64,000 nt of DNA, taken from Nocardia niwae NBRC 108934 = DSM 45340. GTDB taxonomy: Bacteria; Actinomycetota; Actinomycetes; Mycobacteriales; Mycobacteriaceae. The translations under genes were made by a program, and so were the position numbers. Where the stretch lies: NCBI RefSeq assembly GCF_001613465.1, contig NZ_BDCK01000023.1, positions 216,923 to 280,922 of the forward strand, in the 5' to 3' direction. The notes under the pieces were generated by a model. That model was given only the letters and a program-made list of their open reading frames with translations, was not told the DNA's origin and did not search any database. How positions within the stretch are numbered: the first letter of the stretch is position 1; the number at the start of each line of letters is the position of its first letter. Positions 50,836 through 59,840 of the stretch are shown here, one piece after another.

Positions 50836-51621
50836 ATGAACGGTGATCGACCGGTCGGCGAGCTGCTGCGCGAGTGGCGGCACCGGCGCAGGCTGAGTCA
50901 GCTGGACCTGGCCATCCAGGCGGACGTCTCCGCCCGGCACGTCAGTTTCGTCGAGACCGGCCGTACGATACCCAGCCGCTCCATGGTGCTGCATTTGGCC
51001 GAACAGCTGGACATTCCGCTGCGCGAACGCAACCGCGTGCTGCTCGCCGCCGGACACGCGCCCGAGTACCGCCGCCGCGACTGGTCCGACCCCGCTTTAC
51101 GCCGCGCCCGGGACGCCGTGCAGCGGGTGCTGCATCTGCACGAACCGTATCCCGCGCTGGCGGTCGACCAGCGCTGGAATCTCGTGCAGGTCAACGACTG
51201 CGTCGGCGTGTTCTTCGACGGGGTGGATCCGGCACTGCTCGAACCGCCGATCAACATGATGCGGCTGGGCCTGCACCCCGGCGGATTCGCGTCCCGGCTG
51301 CGCAACCTCGAGCAGGTCCGGGCGTTCCTGCTGCCGCGCCTGGCCCGCCAGGTCATGGCGACCGGGGATCCCGAATTGGCGGCGCTGCACGAGGAACTGC
51401 GCTCCTATGGCCCCCTGAGCCGTGCGGACAGTGATCCGGCGGATATCACGGTGCCGATCCGGCTGCGCCACCGCGACGCGGACCTAGCGTTCTTCAGCAC
51501 GATCACGAGCTTCGGCGCGGCCTTCGACATCACGCTCGACGAGGTCGCCGTCGAGGCGTACTTCCCGGCCGACGACGACACGGCTGCCTACCTGCGCGAT
51601 TCGGCCGCGACCGACCGGTGA
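50836..51621 (+). CDS. XRE-family regulator with MmyB-type ligand domain
   Basis: The 261-residue protein has an XRE HTH (LREWRHRRRLSQLDLAIQADVSARHVSFVETGRTIPSRSMVLHLAEQL, about 10-58) and a C-terminal PAS-like MmyB domain beginning with YPALAVDQRWNLVQVNDCVGVFF. MmyB-like proteins bind fatty acid in this domain. The regulator shares a palindrome with the divergent SnoaL-like gene. Length and layout are standard. Confidence 0.9.
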   Translation: MNGDRPVGELLREWRHRRRLSQLDLAIQADVSARHVSFVETGRTIPSRSMVLHLAEQLDIPLRERNRVLLAAGHAPEYRRRDWSDPALRRARDAVQRVLHLHEPYPALAVDQRWNLVQVNDCVGVFFDGVDPALLEPPINMMRLGLHPGGFASRLRNLEQVRAFLLPRLARQVMATGDPELAALHEELRSYGPLSRADSDPADITVPIRLRHRDADLAFFSTITSFGAAFDITLDEVAVEAYFPADDDTAAYLRDSAATDR

Positions 51622-51640
51622 GTGCCGCGCCCTGCCCGGA

Positions 51641-52270
51641 TCATTCCGGCATGGTGAACCGCTCGGCGGGTTCCCCCGTCAGATGTCCGGGCGGCAGCTT
51701 GCGCCCGCAGAGCACCAGCAGGAGGTCCTGGGCGCTGCCCGACAGCACCGTGCCGGAGCCGTAGCGAAAATCCAGGTCGTCGGCGCGCAATTCGACACCG
51801 CCGAGTTTGGCGCCGAACAGTTTGACGGTCCTCGGCTCGATCGTGTCCAGTACCAGGCGCATGCGATCCTCGGGCACCCGGCGCTCCAGCCCCAGCGCCA
51901 CGGTGATGTCCAGCCCGTGGATCACATCGTGGCTCAACGCGTTGGACAGTCCGCCGCCCGGCGGCCGCCACGGGTGATCGACGTTGTCCCACAATGATTT
52001 CAGCAGATCCGAGGTGCTGAGCGTGGCGGCGTCCACCCGGGCGGCGCGGTCGGCCATGCGGTTGAAATTCCCGAACGCCGCGAGCATCCCCAGCGTGAAG
52101 CGGGCATTCGACAGGCGATACGGCATGGTGATGTGCGCGACCACTTCGCGTACCCGCCAGCCCGCGCACAGCGTCGGCGCGTCCCAGCCCGCGGCATCCA
52201 GCCCGGCCAAGAGTTCGGCGAGTTCCGTCCGTTCCGCCGTCACCGCCCTTCGCACCTGGGTATCGGTCAT
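51641..52270 (-). CDS. Mycothiol-dependent maleylpyruvate isomerase family protein
   Basis: The 209-residue protein has the N-terminal MDMPI domain (VTAERTELAELLAGLDAAGWDAPTLCAGWRVREVVAHI), including the His that binds metal in VVAHI and the second ligand group NALSHDVIHGLDI, and a C-terminal domain (SGSAQDLLLVLCGRKLPP). Members use mycothiol as cofactor, which fits the actinomycete host. The start at ATG 52270 gives MTDTQVRRAV. It stands tail to tail with the MmyB-type regulator. Substrate unknown. Confidence 0.88.
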   Translation of the reverse strand: MTDTQVRRAVTAERTELAELLAGLDAAGWDAPTLCAGWRVREVVAHITMPYRLSNARFTLGMLAAFGNFNRMADRAARVDAATLSTSDLLKSLWDNVDHPWRPPGGGLSNALSHDVIHGLDITVALGLERRVPEDRMRLVLDTIEPRTVKLFGAKLGGVELRADDLDFRYGSGTVLSGSAQDLLLVLCGRKLPPGHLTGEPAERFTMPE

Positions 52271-52388
52271 TCGTCCACCTCTCTTCGACGAGGTGATCCA
52301 ACCCCGCACGGCGTCGAGGCGCCACCCGGCGACGAAAATCAGCGATGCGTGCGGGCGGACCGAGCGGAGATCGCGGCACAGACCGTGG

Positions 52389-53798
52389 TCAGCCGTAGAG
52401 CGCTCGGCGGGTCCTCCGGTACTCGGCTCGGATCTCTCGTCCGGTCGCCGTATCGGCCGGCGGCGCAATCTCCGCCATCGAGCAGGACGGCCAGGACGGC
52501 GGCCGGGACGCTCCGCTGAGCGCCCACGCGGCTTGCCGGGCAGCGCCGAGCGCGACGTACTCGGCTGGTTCCGGCACCGTCACCGTGACACCGAAGACCT
52601 GCGCGGCGATCGCGGCCACCAGCCGCGAGCGCGCCGCGCCGCCGATGAGCAGCACGCGCCGCGGCGTCACCCCGCCGATCTCGGTGAGGTGGTCGAGCGC
52701 GTCGGCGAGATGGCACAGCAGCCCCTCGAAGGCGGCGCGGGCCACCGTGCCGGGGCGCATCGCCGCGGGCCGCAACCCGTGCAGGCTGCCCGCGGCATGC
52801 GGCAGGTTGGGTGTACGTTCACCGGCGAGATAAGGCAGTAGGACCACGCCGTCCGCGCCCGGTGGCTCCTGCGCGGCCAGCGATTCCAGCGTGGGCAAAT
52901 CCACGCCCAGCAGATCGGCGGTCGAGGTCAGGATGCGGGCGGCGTTGAGCGTGCAGACCAGCGGCAGGAACGCGCCGGTGGCGTCCGCGAACCCGGCGAC
53001 CGCGCCGGACGCGTCGGCGGCGGGACGGTCGGTGCGAGCGTAGGCCGTTCCGCTGGTGCCGAGCGAGACCACCACGTCGCCGTCGGCGATGCCCAAGCCC
53101 AGCGCGGCACCGGCGTTGTCCCCGGTTCCGGCGGCGACCAGTGTGCCCGACGGCGTGCGCCCGGCAGGCTGGTCCGGGCCGAGCACCCGGGGCAGGGCCG
53201 GACGACGTCCACGAAAAGCCATGGTGAGCAGGTCTTCGCGATATCCGCCGTCGGCGGGCGACCAATAGGCGGTACCGGAGGCATCGCCCCGGTCTGTGGT
53301 CGGCTCGAGCATGCGTCCCGGCCCGCCGCCCCGGAGCCGCCAGGTCAAGTAGTCGTGCGGCAGCACGACGTGTGCGGTGCGGTCGGCGAGTTCCGGCTCG
53401 TGGTCGGCCAGCCAGCGCAGTTTGGCGACGGTCGAACCGGCCACCGGCACGCTGCCGACCGCATCGGCCCACGCCCGTGGGCCGCCGAGGTCGGCGATCA
53501 AGTCCTTCGCCGCGTCGGCGGAGCGGACGTCGTTCCACAGCAGCGCGTCCCGCACCGGGATGCCCGCCGCGTCCAACGGGACCAAGCCCTGCTGCTGCCC
53601 GGCGACGGCTATCGCGTCGACCCCCTCGAACAGCCCCGTGCTCGCCGTCTGTAGCGCGTCCCACCAGGCCGCCGGGGCGACCTCGGTGCCCTCCGGATGC
53701 GGCGCACGCCCCTGAGCGAGGACTTCCCCGCTGTCGGCATCGCAGACGACGACCTTGCACGCCTGGGTGGAGCTGTCGACTCCCGCCACCGTCGTCAT
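52389..53798 (-). CDS. xylB: Xylulokinase-type FGGY kinase
   Basis: The 469-residue protein has the FGGY fold: VAGVDSSTQACKVVVCDADSG at the start, VAGQQQGLVPLD, LLWNDVRS and GTSGTAYARTD for phosphate binding, and RVLLIGGAARSRLVAAIAAQVFGVTVTVPEPAEYVALGAARQAAWA near the end. These correspond to actinobacterial xylulokinase. It is monocistronic by position, 222 bases from the next divergent gene. It could serve the sugar operon at 54.5-59.7 kb, since D-xylulose or a related ketose would need phosphorylation. Confidence 0.88.
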   Translation of the reverse strand: MTTVAGVDSSTQACKVVVCDADSGEVLAQGRAPHPEGTEVAPAAWWDALQTASTGLFEGVDAIAVAGQQQGLVPLDAAGIPVRDALLWNDVRSADAAKDLIADLGGPRAWADAVGSVPVAGSTVAKLRWLADHEPELADRTAHVVLPHDYLTWRLRGGGPGRMLEPTTDRGDASGTAYWSPADGGYREDLLTMAFRGRRPALPRVLGPDQPAGRTPSGTLVAAGTGDNAGAALGLGIADGDVVVSLGTSGTAYARTDRPAADASGAVAGFADATGAFLPLVCTLNAARILTSTADLLGVDLPTLESLAAQEPPGADGVVLLPYLAGERTPNLPHAAGSLHGLRPAAMRPGTVARAAFEGLLCHLADALDHLTEIGGVTPRRVLLIGGAARSRLVAAIAAQVFGVTVTVPEPAEYVALGAARQAAWALSGASRPPSWPSCSMAEIAPPADTATGREIRAEYRRTRRALYG

Positions 53799-54018
53799 CG
53801 GGCCCGCCCCGAGCGCACCCCGCTCGCCTCGCCGATACCTGGCAGACGCGCGCCGGAGACCTCGGACGACACTGTCCGCATCGCGAGGACGAGCCCGCCG
53901 CGCGATCCGGCGAACCGTCCGATCGTCTGGAGCACACCCATACCGACCACCTTGCCCCCTGGCACCGCGCACCGGACCATTTCGGGTATTCCGTCGCCGT
54001 ATCGGGCAGACTGGCGCG

Positions 54019-54507
54019 ATGAGCATCGACCCCACCGACGTGCGTATCCGCACGGGAGACGGGACGCAGCTGCCGGAACTGACCGAGGACGCGCTCGGCG
54101 ACCTGCTCGACGAACCGGCCGGGCCCGAACGTGCCGTGCTCGAGCTCAGCCGCGCCGACCTGCACGAAATCAGGGCCCGGTTGCTGCCCGACGGCGTCTA
54201 CGAGCTGGAGCACCGGTCCGGTTCACCGACGGAGTCCTTCCAGATGTACACCTCCGACCCGGTGCTGGTGCGTGACGTGCTGTGGGCGTGGCTCTCCGAG
54301 AATCCGTGGTGGCGCGACTCGGTCGCGTGGTTCCCGGTCGACCCGGCGATCGCGGAGCTGCGCGCCGTGCAGGACGAGCTCGCCGGACTGCTCGACGGCC
54401 TGACCGTGATGGACGATCTCACCGCGGGCATGGACGCGGCGCTGGCACGCGCCGACGAACTGCTGGCCGACTTCCCGCCGGATGCCGGCTACCCCGATCA
54501 GGCCTGA
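54019..54507 (+). CDS. Hypothetical protein
   Basis: The 162-residue protein is acidic and soluble: MSIDPTDVRIRTGDGTQLPEL, ERAVLELSRADLHEIRARLLPDGVYELEHR and a C-terminal helix ADELLADFPPDAG. I recognise no domain. The composition and codon usage support a real gene. Its last ten bases overlap the end of the convergent DUF2961 gene. Confidence 0.6.
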   Translation: MSIDPTDVRIRTGDGTQLPELTEDALGDLLDEPAGPERAVLELSRADLHEIRARLLPDGVYELEHRSGSPTESFQMYTSDPVLVRDVLWAWLSENPWWRDSVAWFPVDPAIAELRAVQDELAGLLDGLTVMDDLTAGMDAALARADELLADFPPDAGYPDQA

Positions 54508-55508
54508 TACCACCAGGCGGTGGTCGCCACCTCGGCGTCCTCCAGCGGCAGATAGGTCGCCGCGTCCTGCCACCCGAGGGCCTGCACGGTGACGCGCAAC
54601 TCACGCTCGAAACAGATGGGATCGCGCACGTGCCAGCGGTACATGCCGAACCGCTGCTCCGGGCGGTATATCTCCTCCGGCGGCAATACCTGGTGCAGCC
54701 CGAGATAGGGCGTGGAATATGTCCGGTATGTCCCGTCGAGGTCGAAATTCCAGGCCCCGCCGAAATAGTCCTCGGTACCCGTTCCGCAAATAGTGGGATG
54801 CTCGGTGTCCCCATCGAGGAAGAACTTCACTTCGCCCTCGCCCCACCATCCCGGGGCGCCGGGGCGGATGGCGAGGTAGGTGCCGACATAACGACCCGGC
54901 CCCGGCACCGTGTCGACGATCGTGTGCACGGCCGGAGTCCCCAATCCGGCCGTATGCGTCCATCGCGTGTGCAGATATCCCGCGTCGTCCGGTACGTCCT
55001 CTTCGGTGTAGGTCGCCTGGTAGTACACCGGAACTTCGCGCCCGCAACGATTCTCCAGCGTGATGCGCGCCCGGTGCCGGAACGGCATGGGCCAGTAGCT
55101 GTTCAACCCACCGGCGGGGGCGACGACCACCATCTCCGAACTCAGCAGGGCCGTCTCGCCCCAGCCGTTGCAGAAGAAGTCACCGAGCGGCGACTCGATC
55201 GCGGGCCCTGATGCGTCGTCCCAGGTCATCCGTAGCGTCAACCCGCGCAGAACGGAACGTTCGGTGGTCAACCAGAAATGCCGGAACACTCCGGGGCCGG
55301 AAACGTCGGCCAGGGTGACGGTTTCGCCGTGCGCGAGCGCGATCGAGGGGGAGACCTTCCAGCCCGGGCCCAGCAGTCGCGCCGCATGCGCTCCGGTGCC
55401 GTCGGTCGCCCGGGCGCCCGCGCCGGGCGCCCCCGTCGGGTTCTCGGCGCTGACCGACCGGGTTCGCGTGCCGTCCAGCCGCCACAGTTCACCGCCCGGC
55501 GCGGTCAC
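54498..55508 (-). CDS. DUF2961 (glycoside hydrolase family GH172) protein
   Basis: The 336-residue protein belongs to the DUF2961 family (GH172). Recognisable parts are GVFRHFWLTTERSVLRGLTLRMTWDDASGPAIESPLGDFFCNGW, LNSYWPMPFRHRARITLENR and CGTGTEDYFGGAWNF, where the Glu of GTEDYFGG is a likely catalytic acid or base. Family members cleave alpha-fructofuranosyl or alpha-D-arabinofuranosyl linkages. There is no signal peptide, so it acts in the cytosol on an imported or internal glycoside. GTG 55508 overlaps the stop of the upstream thioredoxin-like gene (GTGA). Confidence 0.85.
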   Translation of the reverse strand: MTAPGGELWRLDGTRTRSVSAENPTGAPGAGARATDGTGAHAARLLGPGWKVSPSIALAHGETVTLADVSGPGVFRHFWLTTERSVLRGLTLRMTWDDASGPAIESPLGDFFCNGWGETALLSSEMVVVAPAGGLNSYWPMPFRHRARITLENRCGREVPVYYQATYTEEDVPDDAGYLHTRWTHTAGLGTPAVHTIVDTVPGPGRYVGTYLAIRPGAPGWWGEGEVKFFLDGDTEHPTICGTGTEDYFGGAWNFDLDGTYRTYSTPYLGLHQVLPPEEIYRPEQRFGMYRWHVRDPICFERELRVTVQALGWQDAATYLPLEDAEVATTAWWYQA

Positions 55509-55828
55509 AATCCCGGCCACCCGTATCGGGGCGCGGTCGACGCGAGCCCGGCTCTGCGCACGGTCTCCGCCCCGCCCGCCGCGGCCGGTTGCCGGTCGTC
55601 GGCGCGCTGGGCCAGTTCCCGGCGAACCCGGTCCATGTCGAACCAGAGAATCCGCTGTACCAGATCTTCCAGCGCGCCCGCGGCCAGAGCGCCCGCCTCG
55701 GAGTAGACCGGCACGCCGTCCCGCAAGGCCATCAGCGTCGGATAGCGGGTCACCTGCGCGGCTGCGGTCAAAGCCTGAGTGATCGTGGGCATGAAATCCT
55801 CGTATCGTTCCGCGAACCAACTCTGCAT
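55505..55828 (-). CDS. Thioredoxin-like protein without CXXC
   Basis: The 107-residue protein from ATG 55828 contains TITQALTAAAQVTRYPTLMALRDGVPVYSEAG and LEDLVQRILWFDMDRVRREL, which correspond to the C-terminal half of thioredoxin, including the cis-proline strand (RYPTLMAL). The N-terminal half with the redox CGPC is absent, and the protein has no cysteine. It lies between the FGGY kinase and the GH172 gene with 4-base overlap to the latter. It may be a degenerate remnant kept for translational coupling, or a small adaptor. Confidence 0.5.
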   Translation of the reverse strand: MQSWFAERYEDFMPTITQALTAAAQVTRYPTLMALRDGVPVYSEAGALAAGALEDLVQRILWFDMDRVRRELAQRADDRQPAAAGGAETVRRAGLASTAPRYGWPGL

Positions 55829-55848
55829 CGTCGCATGGACATCCGTGC

Positions 55849-57336
55849 TCAGGAAGACGCGCCCGCGCGGTGCTGTTCGGCCGCCAGGAAATGCGCGATA
55901 TTCGTCGTGCGATCGTACAGATCGCGGTAATGCCGGTAGTACGGCTCGTATTTCGTGACGCACTCCGGATGCGGCCGCACGGTGTCGACGACGGGATTCC
56001 ACCCGGAGGTGTCGACCCCGGCGGCCTCCGCCGCGAGCAGAGCGTCGCCCAGGCTCGCGCCGACGGTGTCGGTGGGCAACTGCTGCGGCAGCCCGGTGAC
56101 ATCGGAAACGATCCGGGTCCACAGCCCGCCTTTGGTGCCGCCGCCCACCGCGACCAGGCGCGCCGCCCGCCCACCGGCTTCGGTCATGGCCTCCAGGTTG
56201 TGCCGCACCCCGTACGCGATGCCCTCCAGAACCGCCCGGTAGAGCTCGGCCCGTCCGTGCCCCAAGGTGAGTCCAGCGACGATGCCGCGAGCATCCGGGT
56301 CGAACAGCGGAGTGCGCTCCCCGGCGAAATACGGCAGTGCGAGCAGTCCTCGGCTGCCCGCGGGCACATCGGCCGCCGCCGCGACGAGGTCGGTGAAGTC
56401 CCCGCCCACGAGCTTGCGCAGCCAATCGGTCACCGCGCCGGAGGTGGCCATGCCCGCGGCGAGCGTGTACGTGCCCGGCCAGGTGCCGCAGGTGCCCCAG
56501 AGACCGGGATGCGGACGCGGGTCGGTGAGCACCTGCACCAGGAACATCGTGGTGCCGTACATGATCATCGCGTCGCCCGGAGCGCGGACGCCGACGCTGG
56601 CCGCCTCGGCCCAGGCATCGATGGTCCCGGTGGTGACCGGCAGCCCCGCCGGAAGTCCCGTGGCGGCCGCCGCGTCCGGGCTCACCCGGCCGACGATCTC
56701 GGTGGGCCACGCCAGCTCCGGCAGCGCCCAGCCCGGCACGATTCGCTCGGCCCAGTCCGTCGCCCACCCACGTGCGCGCAGGTCGTACAGGGGTACGCAC
56801 TGACTGGCCGATTGGTGGTCGAGAACGTAGCGGCCGGTGAGGCGGTACACCAGGAAAGAGCTCGCCATCAACAGCATCGCGGTGCGCGCCGCGACGTCCG
56901 GCTCGTGCCGGGCCAGCCATCGCGCCTTCGGACCGACCGCCTGACTGGTCAGTGGTGATCCGGCGCGGTCGAGCACCGCCCGCGCGCCGAATTCCGTGTT
57001 CAGTTCCGCGATCTCGGCACCGGCCCTGGTGTCGACGCCGTAGAGGATGGCCGGGCGCAGCGGCCTGCCCTGCGCGTCGGCGGGCAGCAGGCACGGGCCG
57101 ATGCCGGACACCGCGAGACCGTCGAGCGTGGCCTTGCCCGCCGCCGCCACCAAGTCGCGGGCGAGCGCGACGAAATCGGCCCACCACACGGTCTCCGCGT
57201 CGTGCTCGACCCAGCCGGGGTGTGGCATGGATACCTCGTGCGGCCGCTCGGCCCTGGCGAGGATCGTGCCGCGGGCATCGGTGAGCACGCCCTTGGAACT
57301 CGAGGTTCCGATGTCGATGCCGAGGAACATCGTCAC
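55849..57336 (-). CDS. FGGY-family carbohydrate kinase
   Basis: The 495-residue protein has the FGGY fold: FLGIDIGTSSSKGVLTDARG, VSGIGPCLLPAD, MYGTTMFLVQ for phosphate, and RLVAVGGGTKGGLWTRIVSDVTGLPQQ near the C-terminus. It resembles xylulokinase and ribulokinase-like members. GTG 57336 overlaps the isomerase stop (GTGA). With an L-fucose-isomerase-type enzyme before it, the expected substrate is a ketopentose such as D-ribulose or D-xylulose. Confidence 0.9.
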   Translation of the reverse strand: MTMFLGIDIGTSSSKGVLTDARGTILARAERPHEVSMPHPGWVEHDAETVWWADFVALARDLVAAAGKATLDGLAVSGIGPCLLPADAQGRPLRPAILYGVDTRAGAEIAELNTEFGARAVLDRAGSPLTSQAVGPKARWLARHEPDVAARTAMLLMASSFLVYRLTGRYVLDHQSASQCVPLYDLRARGWATDWAERIVPGWALPELAWPTEIVGRVSPDAAAATGLPAGLPVTTGTIDAWAEAASVGVRAPGDAMIMYGTTMFLVQVLTDPRPHPGLWGTCGTWPGTYTLAAGMATSGAVTDWLRKLVGGDFTDLVAAAADVPAGSRGLLALPYFAGERTPLFDPDARGIVAGLTLGHGRAELYRAVLEGIAYGVRHNLEAMTEAGGRAARLVAVGGGTKGGLWTRIVSDVTGLPQQLPTDTVGASLGDALLAAEAAGVDTSGWNPVVDTVRPHPECVTKYEPYYRHYRDLYDRTTNIAHFLAAEQHRAGASS

Positions 57337-58745
57337 CGCGTGAACTCGTCCACGGCGACATCGAGCAGGTCACACGTCGCGCGCACGGCGGCCCGATGGT
57401 CGCCGGGCACCGCGTGGATATGGTTGGCGCCGAAGCGGTTCAGGAAGTCCTCGGCGCGCGCGTCCAGCCGGGCGAACGCGTGCGGCCACTCCCAGGTCGA
57501 CTGCTTCATCAGCGCTTCGTTGGTCTGCTGGTCGTAGTCCTCGAACTCGCCGAGCATCAGCTGCATGCGGTAGTCGCCGTTCAGGCGGGTGAGCCGCGCC
57601 AGAGTCATCTGTCCCGGCGCGGCCAGATGGTGCACCGAGGCGCCGCCGGCGGGAAAGAAGAACACCTCCGGGTACAGGTGCACCTTCGCCAGGTTCTCGG
57701 CGGGATCGGCGCTGCGCGCGGCGAACCAGGTGGCGTGCTGGCCGGAGTTGCACAGATCCCAGATGTCGCGATCGGCGTGATGATGCCGGACGTCGGCGAA
57801 CAGCACCGGGGTGCCCGCGATCCGCTTGAGCAATTGCATGGTCAGCGCGCCGTCCATGTCGGCTTCGGTGGCGCAGACGTGCGGTTCCTTCGGGCCGTTC
57901 CAGTCGTAGGGATCGTTGAGGAACGCCTCGGTGACATCCATGGTGGCGAAATACTGGGTGAGTTCGGGCTGCCCCTTGATCCCGGAGAAATCCAGCCGCC
58001 ATTCGGCGATCAGTTCGCGCACCGCCAGATACGAGCGGATCTGGCGTTCCAGCACCTGCGGTGTGAGTTTCGCGCCGTCGTAGTGCACGCCCGCGGTATG
58101 CCGCTCCAGCCATTCCCGCGCGGCCCGCGCCTCGCCTGCGTCGGCCAGCTCGGCGCGCCGCACGATCTCCCACTGATCGATTTCCTCGACGTCGATGCCG
58201 AACTGCCGCTGCCACTGATCGGTGTTGGCCACCGCGGTGTTCATGCCCATCGGCCGCCCCCCGAAGCGCCCGAATGTCGAACCGCGCAAGCCCGATACGG
58301 CGGCCGCGGCCCGCGCGCGCACACCGATGGCCTCGATGAGCTCCGGATCGGACGGGTCACCCCACAGTCTGCTGTGCTTGCGGCCGATCTGATCCAACGC
58401 GCCGCCCGCGGCCAGCATGCCCACCATCCCCGGCTGCACGGGGTCGATATTCGACAGCAAAAGCAGCGGCCCGGGTATCGCGCCCGCCGCGAGCATGGTG
58501 AAGTGCGGGAACGCCCACACCGCATAGTGCAGAACGGTCAGATCGACGCTCGCGGCCGCGACCGCCCGCGCCACCGAACCGGCCAGCGCGTTGTCGCTGA
58601 TCGGCGCCGCGCCGCGGACCACCGCGTGGCCCGCCTCCTCGAGCGCGGCCACCAGCCGGTCCTCGGTGGAGGCGATGAAATCGGCGATGCCCGCATGCAC
58701 ATAGTCGCGGCCATCGGAAATGCTGATAACGCCGATACGGGCCAT
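57333..58745 (-). CDS. L-fucose/L-arabinose-type isomerase family protein
   Basis: The 470-residue protein begins MARIGVISISDGRDYVHAGI and has VLHYAVWAFPHFTMLAAG, LLLLSNIDPVQPGMVGMLAAGG, QYFATMDVTEAFLNDPYDWNGPKEPHVCATEADMDGALTMQLLKRI and FADVRHHHADRDIWDLCNSGQH, typical of FucI/AraA-type isomerases. The conserved Glu/Asp pair in EADMDGA and the His in the NSGQH segment are likely Mn ligands. Family members interconvert L-fucose/L-fuculose, D-arabinose/D-ribulose or related pairs. The gene is followed by the kinase with overlap. Confidence 0.88.
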   Translation of the reverse strand: MARIGVISISDGRDYVHAGIADFIASTEDRLVAALEEAGHAVVRGAAPISDNALAGSVARAVAAASVDLTVLHYAVWAFPHFTMLAAGAIPGPLLLLSNIDPVQPGMVGMLAAGGALDQIGRKHSRLWGDPSDPELIEAIGVRARAAAAVSGLRGSTFGRFGGRPMGMNTAVANTDQWQRQFGIDVEEIDQWEIVRRAELADAGEARAAREWLERHTAGVHYDGAKLTPQVLERQIRSYLAVRELIAEWRLDFSGIKGQPELTQYFATMDVTEAFLNDPYDWNGPKEPHVCATEADMDGALTMQLLKRIAGTPVLFADVRHHHADRDIWDLCNSGQHATWFAARSADPAENLAKVHLYPEVFFFPAGGASVHHLAAPGQMTLARLTRLNGDYRMQLMLGEFEDYDQQTNEALMKQSTWEWPHAFARLDARAEDFLNRFGANHIHAVPGDHRAAVRATCDLLDVAVDEFTR

Positions 58746-58858
58746 GCCGGTCCCTCCCGTAGGTGGGGTGATCGGATAGTTCGACTCGATCAACAGATAC
58801 CAGCCGCGACCGGGCCGCAGACGCGTTTCGCCGAAATCGCCGGGGCGCGCCGGTCCGC

Positions 58859-59737
58859 CTAGCGCGGAACCGTTTTGACGACGCGTGACTGCGGAAAGTT
58901 GAGCGGCGCCAAGTGGACGCCGCCCTGACCCCAGCCCGCGCTGGTGATCCACCACCGGCCGTCGTCGCCGATCACCTCGGCGGCGTGCGCGGCGACATGG
59001 CCGACCTTGTCTCCGATGCGGAAGCGAAAAGGACTGTCACTGCGGAAGACGTCGGTGCCGACGTAATGCGGGCGCGGGCCGATGAACAGGTACCACCATC
59101 CGTCATATCGGAGGACGTAAGGGGATTCGGTATTGCCCGCTTCGGTGCCTTTCGCCGGGTCCGCGTAGGCGATGTGCCGCTCGCCCCAGTGCACGAGATC
59201 GGTGCTGGTGCGGTAGGCGACGACGTGATGACCGCCCGTCGGGGCGCTGGTCGCGCAGTAGTACATCACCCACTGGTCGCCCACGCGCACCACCATGGGG
59301 TCGCGCGCGTCGTAGCCGTCGTAGAACAGCGGACCGGCCGGCGATCTGGTCCAGTGGAACAGGTCCGGTGAGGTCGCCAGGTTCATCGCCGCGGCGGTGC
59401 GGTCGGCGCCGCCCGCCGCGTAGAACATGTAGTACTGCCCGGGGGCGCCGACCACATAGGGCGCCCACAGATGCGTTTCGCCGTAGTCCCGGTCCACGCG
59501 CAAAGCGCAATCGAGCTTGGTCCACGGCCCGTGCAGCCGGTCGGCGGCGGCGTGGGCGAACTCGGTCTCGTCGAACGGGTCGGCGGGCTCCGGATGGGTG
59601 ATGCCGAAAAGATGCCACCGACCGGCGTCGTCGCGAACAATCGTGTGGTCGTTGATGTACCAGGATTTCGATTCACCGGCGCTCGGGTCGTAGATCCGCA
59701 CGAAAGCCCCCGCCCGAACCACCTCCCGCATCGTCAT
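58859..59737 (-). CDS. GH43/GH117-like five-bladed beta-propeller hydrolase
   Basis: The 292-residue protein has the repeats of a five-bladed propeller: WYINDHTIVRDDAGRWHLFG, HLWAPYVVGAPGQYYMFYAAGG, DPMVVRVGDQWVMYYCATS and TESPYVLRYDGWWYLFIGP. The N-D-H, D-P and E-S-P positions at the blade starts match the catalytic acids of GH43 arabinanases/xylosidases and GH117. There is no signal peptide. ATG 59737 gives a complete propeller. It is the first gene of the sugar operon, 113 bases before the isomerase. Confidence 0.82.
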   Translation of the reverse strand: MTMREVVRAGAFVRIYDPSAGESKSWYINDHTIVRDDAGRWHLFGITHPEPADPFDETEFAHAAADRLHGPWTKLDCALRVDRDYGETHLWAPYVVGAPGQYYMFYAAGGADRTAAAMNLATSPDLFHWTRSPAGPLFYDGYDARDPMVVRVGDQWVMYYCATSAPTGGHHVVAYRTSTDLVHWGERHIAYADPAKGTEAGNTESPYVLRYDGWWYLFIGPRPHYVGTDVFRSDSPFRFRIGDKVGHVAAHAAEVIGDDGRWWITSAGWGQGGVHLAPLNFPQSRVVKTVPR

Positions 59738-59840
59738 AGGTTCATGATGCCGTCGCAGCCTGCGCCCCGAGCGGTCCTGCGCGAATCTGTGGATCTCTGC
59801 TGCTTGCGTCGCCCGCCGCGATTCCTTCGTGCAGGGCCGG

